Below are positions 56,301 to 59,313 of a stretch of DNA of 59,313 nucleotides, one piece after another (the stretch's first letter is position 1; each line of letters starts with the position of its first letter). The DNA is from a virus: positions 1 through 59,313 of IMG/VR virus record IMGVR_UViG_3300037558_001138. One strand, given 5' to 3'. Under the pieces are notes generated by a model. That model was not told the DNA's origin. It was given only the letters and a program-made list of their open reading frames with translations, and did no database searches. The position numbers and the translations under genes were made by a program.

Positions 56301-59104
56301 GTGATGCTATGCAAGAGCTGGGTAAACTTGGTGTTAATGTTAATGCTGATAGTTTCCAGACGTTGGAGCAAACGGGTTGGTTGAAGTCTCGTCTTATGGA
56401 CGCCTCACGTCAGGGTACAACAGAACTTTCTTTCTTGGATAAGATTGTAAGGGATGCTAGTCAGAAACAAAGAGTCGCGTTTAACTCTCGTGCTAAGCGG
56501 TATATGGATTCTAGTAAACTGTTTAAAGAAACGGCTTACTTTAAGAAACACGGTTGGAACGGGATGGTACAGCTAGATGCAAAGGGTAACCCTACTGCTA
56601 ATATGCTGACCATGCTTAGCGGTTCTTATGAGGCTGAGTACGATTTAAAGCGTGCGGAATTGGGTAATACTAAAGCTTTCTACGATTGGAAGAAAAGTGT
56701 AACTGGTCGCATTGATATCGGTGCTATGTTCGATCTAACTGGCACTGAAGTCAAAAGGAAGAACAACCCTAAATACCTGGAGTATTTGACTAAAACCTAT
56801 GGCAAAGCTGGTGCAGCAGAGTTTTTGCAGCAGCAGGAAACAATGCTACAGGAATATTTAGATATGCGAACAAGTGAGTTTGATACGTTGGACATTACTC
56901 TAGGAGAAAATGCGGCGGATGCAAAGGCTTTATGGGATGCAAAGAATAGTCCTATCCAAGCATACAAACGTGCAGAAGGTAAAGGCGGACGTCGTATCAA
57001 GGGTGCTACTGGGAGGTTCTTATTGGACATTCCTTTACGCACTTTGAAAGGTAAAGCCACCGGTTATTATGATGCTAGGTTTGCAGAGCTGCAAGCTGAT
57101 CCTGAAGCACTAGCATTTTATAATGACTACCGTCAGCAGATGAAGGAAATGATGGCTATGCTTCCTGCGCATAAGATGACACGTGAAGCCCACCTGGTAC
57201 GTAATGGACTGTTTATCCCAGCAATTGCGAAATCATTGACGAACGATTTATTTAAATCTGGGGGACTGGCAAATATGATGGAGCAGCTTCCTGATAATAT
57301 TCGAGGCGCTTTCACTATTGACCCTTCCTATAATGTAAATAAACTCATCGACCCTGTTACGGGGCGACCGCGTCAAGAACTGCCTACATACTTTTTAGGG
57401 CAGGTCGATCCTGAAAGTCAGGAGTATGATATGGATAGGACATTCCTTGCTTTTGCTATGATGGCGACTACTTACGATAGTAAGAACGCCATTGAGGATA
57501 AAGTCCGAATGACTAAGAGTGTGATGGGCAATGCACGTATGCGCACTAATAAAAAAGGCCTTACTGAAACACTCTTAAACAAACTAGGGGCGGAGTCACC
57601 TCCTGGGTATGCAGATGAAGCCAGTAGGGAAACTACTATGAAAACTGTAGATACAGTAGTAGATACTTTCTACGGGTACCAAGGTGCAGACGTAACGTAT
57701 GCAGCGGGTAGGAATCTGTGGACAAAGGAGCAGACGGAAAAAATAGATGCTTTGGAAGAAAACAAACTGGCTGCTAAAACAGAGGAAGAAAAAGAGCGGA
57801 TTCAAAATGAAATTGATGAAGCTACTCCACAAGTAAGTGTAGGTAAAGGTGTTCGCGGTATGCAGCAGTTTATTCAAGCAAAGGGTATGGCGTGGAATGT
57901 CCCAGCAGCTGTTGTTAACATGGTGTTTGGTGCTATAAGCGTCTTCAAACATGCAAGCGGTCAACGTGACTTTACTGAAGCAGACACTCGTAAAGCTACA
58001 GGTATCATGCTTAACAGTACCTGGAATAATATGAGTTTGAATACAGGGCTAACACAGAATGCTGCAGCGTTGAAGATTCAGAATATGATGATCAACTTTG
58101 ATGTACTTAAGGACTTTACAGAGATGCGCTATGATGTCCGCAAGTTTGTCAATCAGGCAAGTGAAGCAGGGGTTAACCAAGCAGCACGCCAGGGCTTTAA
58201 TAAACTAAGGATGTACGAGATTCAACGTAGCTCTGAGTATTTTGTATACGGACAGGGTACTATTTCAGTACTGTTGAACGAAAAAGTAGATGGCAAAAGT
58301 TTATGGGAGCATATGAATGCAGACGGTGTTATTGATATTGATGGGTACCGCCCGGGTGAAGAAAAGCATTTGGCTTTGATGAATAAGATTGACCAGATTA
58401 ACAAACGCATTCACGGTAACTATGACCCAGCAAGCCCTATTGCAATTAAGAAAACATTGCTTGGCCCTCTTCTTATGCAGTTCCGTAGCTGGTTGCCTGA
58501 AGCAGTAGCATCTAGATTTGAGAAAGAAAAGTACGATCCGTATCTGCAACGAACTGTAAAGGGTACGTATCAAACAATGTTTTTTAGTAATGCTATGCGT
58601 AAGCATCTAGGCGCAATGCTGCCAATGCTTATGCCTAGTTGGGCACGTACGAAAGGCATGAATGAAATGAGTTCAGAAATTTCTGAAGTAGATCAAGAAA
58701 ACATTAGAAAGTTCGGAGCCAGCTTACGCCAGTATCTTCAAGTAATGATTCTTATTTCTGTCTTACGTGCCTTGAAAGATGATGAAGACGATAAAGAATC
58801 GTTAATGATTCTGAATGCAGGTCTGAATGTAGCGGACAGAGTTGAAAATGACTTAGCTTTGTTCGGTCGTCCTGGGGCATTCTTAGACATGACTCAAGGA
58901 GATTTCTTAGCTGCAATTGGAGCAGCTAGCGACGTTGAGAAATTTGGAGAAGCTGTAGTTAAAACAGCGCAAGGAGATGGAATGATTGAAACCGGCGTTT
59001 ACGCAGGTAAGTCACGAATGTGGCATCACTTCCAGAAACTAGTACCACACTTAGGTTCAGTACAACGTATGTCTAATAACTTGGATCGTGAACTAGGCTC
59101 TTAA
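44318..59104 (+). CDS. giant 4928-residue virion polyprotein with RNA-polymerase and metallopeptidase motifs
   Basis: One uninterrupted frame. N-terminal acidic linker; Ala-rich hydrophobic part near 226-265; helical coiled-coil block about 646-938; Pro/Thr/Glu linker about 948-1065. Around 2793-2845, RIPGQRKSSSAAFEIVGF, a spacer and GQDYDIDKMFG (DYDID at 2832-2836) match the DxDxD catalytic motif of the virion RNA polymerase of crAss-like phages (phi14:2 gp66 type), where the Asp residues hold Mg. A KKSIGVFAVHN stretch follows near 2940. HEMIH (3651-3655) with EEFVAES (Glu 3754-3759) suggests a zinc metallopeptidase. Near 4721, QFRSWLPEAVASRFEKEKYD is another motif of giant phage proteins. 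It likely enters the host with the genome to transcribe early genes. Confidence 0.72.
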   Translation: MAEENQKPVNLGDLGTASSSDIRKALEGQPSPVEADDSVDPTPPTETSASTPAVAGTDVDEILGGNAFNLSEKEDGTYEFFNPYDSNLDVDLDQFETQRRRVSEDSMLSGILNGVEGLEEGFTYGGIQDTVKRSEEAQGVVNKMKNGLTQLVADTGINVAQGFGSLLYGVPSAIVNGDITKLYDNSLANNLDKGTEFLDEFYKIKRGGDQSTGQKAANFLFDDVAGGASFVMGAIATEMAFTALSAATFGAAAPAQAAATAGLVARGTRLVHKAMQGGKALMSGSLVDDALRASRALGAKATREGASAALQTAAQAARTPMAMQAAARVSRQLITGASMESGMEARHMLNAAVENQKHQYEDLNGKGSFTEEMSGQFREEISGYADGVFGTNMALVGASNMLMFPKLFGVGLRKGMSTAKFIDTSKLSQRARARLAKNMGVVEGKLPRMVDAARGNTMGRIVGRGGQIGRVTAANTKNALYEGFIEEGGQGAISRSTEDYISKRYDPKGVEGTVRFADSFLEGLKGSYTTKDGFKEIGIGMLLAFTGVPMYARNQSTTASSESETAGKPEKKWKWQMMGGYADQRNALIAQDKNMDAIIALSEKHGDVGGILKAEISNMNRQNVLQSEQDVSIQEGRFKEAKDAEAEMIFSHAATKVVTGRYEQSIEEAQQVMDEMTDEELREQLGPDAKNMTGEDLRTHRNKAMESYRARMDRARQAYERAGEVYRGADPDIHTGVAHMLYMVQEKDAREKKIAEEMAGAIEGMNEGQILDFMQATRDLNNRDEVLGELLTLINRRKDIDKQLATKKSRGIIKNIDPKKQEARDAEVAILQESQQENLDAMQRLMDVMSTANNVDRNKYDFSSVDFLEGLALLHQEIQLQQTQGQGIQKADIEQLYADLQAVSADRMELINNYNDFISPGGVQRFEARMIGSIERLADMSPEERKESRQEAAAKEDAEATTPDSSDTPQAPAEETPAAQSSDPTVPGTPPTDDGSGSFEAPPGSDVGPDTAGFGFPDPTPGNVGVPKGVPGNMGLGEQGTVAAPTEVPTTEPAQQPARSGVGEVSFQFTNANNSTESNGKSPLNEKYLAGLKKVISGLPVGTALVASQNPDGKFSITADGVLLAEVKTLPTAIRNLLKTESSVQLVTTSEVGRKFVGGEAVNEIIDGELVSATRKKGQPAVESRVNKVLPNGAQDIKGMNIMPNTHHELLDVAGVDPMGNVQKVTPDARFAGNLLVSTVDSASKQEAWHSVQLDAMGSKRANQIVDLIDAFNQFAVSRDAMTPEQVQLLKTFADAADINLDKPTSEVAKRMRGELRSMLGVPYVSNQRKKLKKSISNPSARRPLLAIEPLGKKQEGIQLMSLHMGEENHSHDKAGNRVSAGSKIAAIHLASHRLNASTQGNVLVADGDGNFEAVEMRDMVDRFGSFSYRMPFVVDGKIYNTQFSTVEVGLEPMVPVPTDPRTDRAEVEAPTADPALFIDLDTLPTDLSNFTLDTDDYLPSSSQDAASTDPMERAGALYEVPGLTSRQLKDGLNFSTGVMARAFSTHLRTKNRYKPVSPDYLRRTVKGYLEAQLAHYKSLKQEGPVVQIVEAHEAYLSDKNFNPLMDLAMVSLLNQAEGSVRLRGKGGLEEALKNIGSSDPSAAELDEASQAERESNPMAAFDENFAFGVDPNSTLRLESKLLLMGLVDKYGVSANSLGLAGQKFINSKDLQSKLSSVLAGVDPSYDKVKERLEEYVATFPQFQSVLDTLSDQYALSSLPPGLKANSTAKEYAKIQKRALSVQDMIRNQFVVFASKESTTFDSATIVKAKAQNDPNGTPAEIKIWNSNSRNMREHVGNDMRSTLIERGFFDLEGKPVKSKFKAAYDQLIKISELPKPDQAKALAAVLKKEFGIAVPVVALTSANLTKTKKGAPVFKGIEKSLNNPKSQAGVFGRFRNALGVLSKKDLPLEDMISDTDGYGKDLINFFVGLADYRENFIQNSSKDGDNKVRYQFSAPKLIHQILRDIKAGAVQDPLSVLLGKRFAQLSQENQRLIGLTYLSGIKQDKGRERNFHAMQVGDNIMAQLAFYGNRNTFTQKNSRGEVVMVSKFLMPTLADKQTMPILQAPAMSAKQAGIVLNESVKDKAWESLKFKDVVPNVKGAYQGTLKDSIDLEVDRIMSIQSGNTEGMTAAQRVAVGFVMMPGLNGLAEAFVEGKISRADFRDKVHSKAVGMFEEAMDADIQHMLRETKGTIWEETTKRDGPKTIGKLNQFNASKGRRNTPSDFVRMHVAPGLDSVNKGGMHKVAFVAYLAKYSMDSLNVRTGIIMDTMGDPGAFVKTDKDTGKIKQAKTATNLGKRFASLIAPGTSIPFVSFNDRNGNPVSNEAVNFLVIPSRIVSKATHYDYLEKIGQSADELSMQEHYDSADAAEYTTVEEHLGILYAQGKISSFELEGILGKIAKGKKLEKAELAWFQPMKPVTTARVGNHMLYVKSASFPLVPQLTQGTELDKLRVFMEGNNVQRAAYDSAVKLGNEWADPNDKQATEDEKMIPVHEGANVVIDEEPLRMRVIRNVNRKYMRIQQEVPTSKTNEKVHGSQVAKLLLVDLIDAKFELNGESLTGRDMHGKYLQARRDEQDARLRLFSERYGLTIDKENNLYHTPESKQKFAERIQEEGISRGYGPNELAHLYFDDKLNAFTTPLEAGPSSERIENLIKSIVFSEVYEPSIEGFSGPIRPEVGLKTLDDKLVDQSDIMWLKKGGKKIFKGNKLKVAKKGQLDQIIMPWKYKASLEKYMDDDGNINADELPPELLKTFAYRIPGQRKSSSAAFEIVGFLPAEYGDTLIVNEELVGRVGQDYDIDKMFGFLYSIEQAEDGIISINRGDDTTKNRLAKARNEQVDIYIASMEAIDIAVERAVHAPVTDGYANSLADQMDQLLHDDAVLGLPMSQSYNSRKANAARSAKKSIGVFAVHNVLHAQLQQSLAASRNGGIEYMPEGFVTILSKPGAEKPTENTNFGDMGIHDTSFILDYKNTPVAGNRSDQFSRLLNHAVDNENNGLLDKLGITEDTWSLWTGLTHMGYNQETIGLLVAMPAVQEYLTAKSRSRRLGDSKELEVGIFIDQYARQLVDSKTGKVDLESMPALDKESMLGMAQGVSELSEKEQSMMNFQALLAVDKLENLRKDVAKVQNHMQLDTKRPKTMVALQVAIAKMEMPNKTESNGNVLPLDEAIGATGATVSGQVSGLVANTAMTLMNLQQNMLPMSDVMQLVKDFQKAELYDSVENSITTLVKGAKSATYALFTEKISGKTSEEIRSEAHDIDTGGIATRLIKARQNKAVANNPFIKQLVAVNAPNTYPHIEFPGDRQLESDPIELQRAFLDLLRSSDPEVKAFAEYLVSYALATSGGRLKARGYLKYVPAEYLQSKGLGDTVNTGAISEVLNNPSKITEIVRHNSELAPRFNKFSEAGIKLIQGVPHQRVGSASFKGHVRVGNKLYAPTEDLPGRDLDGVMVQQLKVVTELGDYLTDEYSTRSQPSDKLPTAKRPKGPSLSESPNMPVQYYDSITDAVPPEMGSFPEGVTGPPANMGLEGPKKKVNDEVVRSDNPNKMPMGIKEFLAISELRNNPFLQELARTQEALSPEDRVTVVVSDDLPGKGKYNAGTNTVTLRRDMINDSRAVTHEMIHAFTSLSIKVVQGQAKISDPKKKAEMEAAVNELKKLFKIVRSPESIAKMGLSFAGQQQAMRGYRAFRSQRDGKTLSAEELLDVEFFKENLDDYYAFVSLEEFVAESFSNKAFAERMSKLSLNRNETFIDRFIAAVNKALMALGVNFGKDTEFLREVYTVSMGIVDIQTGGQIGLIPGQDIPSSDLIDGVAAADVAGQNLRGVDQMQAYKEKRIRQFEELKSRYNGNREFVRRVEARLVQERKDLQALTDDSVEVTPDYMLSVGQRELDFARRTIENVDSTDPQIDMALSALENIYSVVEFYDKSRDILRDPALVDVATALRKEASELKDNYLDKARDILRRDAMQELGKLGVNVNADSFQTLEQTGWLKSRLMDASRQGTTELSFLDKIVRDASQKQRVAFNSRAKRYMDSSKLFKETAYFKKHGWNGMVQLDAKGNPTANMLTMLSGSYEAEYDLKRAELGNTKAFYDWKKSVTGRIDIGAMFDLTGTEVKRKNNPKYLEYLTKTYGKAGAAEFLQQQETMLQEYLDMRTSEFDTLDITLGENAADAKALWDAKNSPIQAYKRAEGKGGRRIKGATGRFLLDIPLRTLKGKATGYYDARFAELQADPEALAFYNDYRQQMKEMMAMLPAHKMTREAHLVRNGLFIPAIAKSLTNDLFKSGGLANMMEQLPDNIRGAFTIDPSYNVNKLIDPVTGRPRQELPTYFLGQVDPESQEYDMDRTFLAFAMMATTYDSKNAIEDKVRMTKSVMGNARMRTNKKGLTETLLNKLGAESPPGYADEASRETTMKTVDTVVDTFYGYQGADVTYAAGRNLWTKEQTEKIDALEENKLAAKTEEEKERIQNEIDEATPQVSVGKGVRGMQQFIQAKGMAWNVPAAVVNMVFGAISVFKHASGQRDFTEADTRKATGIMLNSTWNNMSLNTGLTQNAAALKIQNMMINFDVLKDFTEMRYDVRKFVNQASEAGVNQAARQGFNKLRMYEIQRSSEYFVYGQGTISVLLNEKVDGKSLWEHMNADGVIDIDGYRPGEEKHLALMNKIDQINKRIHGNYDPASPIAIKKTLLGPLLMQFRSWLPEAVASRFEKEKYDPYLQRTVKGTYQTMFFSNAMRKHLGAMLPMLMPSWARTKGMNEMSSEISEVDQENIRKFGASLRQYLQVMILISVLRALKDDEDDKESLMILNAGLNVADRVENDLALFGRPGAFLDMTQGDFLAAIGAASDVEKFGEAVVKTAQGDGMIETGVYAGKSRMWHHFQKLVPHLGSVQRMSNNLDRELGS

Positions 59105-59107
59105 CAA

Positions 59108-59313
59108 ATGACACATAAAACAATCTTGAAAACGCTTAGCCTACTCTGGTTAAGCGTTTTTCTTTCGTATAATAATAATGCTCAATGCGACGTGTCTATT
59201 ACGGGAGTCGACGTCAATACCTATGAGGTTACGGTTGAAGTAATTAATTCTACTGGTTGTACAGCAAACGGTCCCGGCGGAGTAGACGGCGCGGTAACTA
59301 TGCTGCAGATAGG
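59108..59313 (+). CDS. partial secreted protein with signal peptide
   Basis: The frame starts at ATG 59108, 3 bases after the giant gene's stop codon, and runs off the right edge. It reads MTHKTILKTLSLLWLSVFLS, then YNNNAQCDVSITGVDV, a Bacteroidota-type signal peptide with cleavage likely near NAQ-C. A beta-rich mature part follows (YEVTVEVINSTGCTANGPGG). It is the second strongly predicted exported phage protein without a lipobox here and may also be a surface or T9SS cargo protein; its C-terminus is not in view. A strong terminator hairpin lies inside its first codons. Confidence 0.6.
   Translation, partial: MTHKTILKTLSLLWLSVFLSYNNNAQCDVSITGVDVNTYEVTVEVINSTGCTANGPGGVDGAVTMLQI
59129..59164 (+). 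terminator. intrinsic terminator inside the start of the last gene
   Basis: Arm AAAACGCTTAGCC (59129-59141) pairs with GGTTAAGCGTTTT (59148-59160), 13 bp with one G-T wobble, around loop TACTCT; TTTTTCTTT follows. It lies 24 bases past the stop of the giant gene, the expected place for an operon terminator, yet overlaps signal-peptide codons of the gene starting at 59108. Confidence 0.85.

Overview
The window looks like the late (virion and lysis) region of a double-stranded DNA tailed phage that infects a Bacteroidota host, probably marine. Terminase, portal, major capsid protein, the muzzle-like tail protein and a giant RNA-polymerase-type protein all resemble the crAss-like podovirus lineage (Crassvirales, with Cellulophaga phage phi14:2 as the cultured marine reference). 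These assignments come from remembered family motifs, not from a search. Host clues are the Bacteroidota-type -7 promoter motif TAnnTTTG, a type IX secretion (T9SS) C-terminal sorting domain, and Bacteroidota-style signal peptides. All three stop codons are used as stops, so there is no sign of the stop reassignment seen in some crAss-like phages. No tRNA, integrase, CRISPR array or insertion sequence was recognised. A gene is cut at each end.

Layout. 1-1082 is a short leftward block: a partial gene, a small lipoprotein, a helical protein and a 105-residue protein. A divergent control region follows. From 1228 everything runs rightward, mostly with ATGA or TAATG overlaps. 1228-3256 holds small genes, including HTH-like, HU/IHF-like and small-terminase candidates. 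3256-10078 is the packaging and head module (TerL, portal, scaffold, major capsid protein), closed by a strong terminator. 10161-15255 holds connector and virion proteins, followed by a metallophosphoesterase. 16483-25853 is an adhesion module of six fibre or baseplate-type genes, one with five 48-residue tandem repeats and one with a dockerin-like calcium loop. 25853-27072 is a lysis-type cassette of tiny genes, a DUF5675 protein and a holin. 27060-33391 holds tail ring proteins and the muzzle.

33451-38465 is the most unusual stretch. Small, extremely basic proteins flank a set of exported proteins: a secreted Cys-rich repeat protein with a T9SS sorting domain, a translationally coupled outer-membrane beta-barrel, a membrane-anchored coiled coil, and an exported thioredoxin fold that has lost its CxxC. 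The set looks like a phage-encoded kit for remodelling or decorating the host envelope, possibly combined with DNA-condensing virion proteins.

38462-59104 holds internal (ejected) proteins: a cargo-type protein, a cargo protein with a peptidoglycan-hydrolase-like domain, another cargo protein, and a 4928-residue polyprotein. The polyprotein carries a DYDID RNA-polymerase catalytic motif and, further on, an HEMIH metallopeptidase motif. A second signal-peptide gene starts at 59108, with a textbook terminator hairpin inside its first codons.
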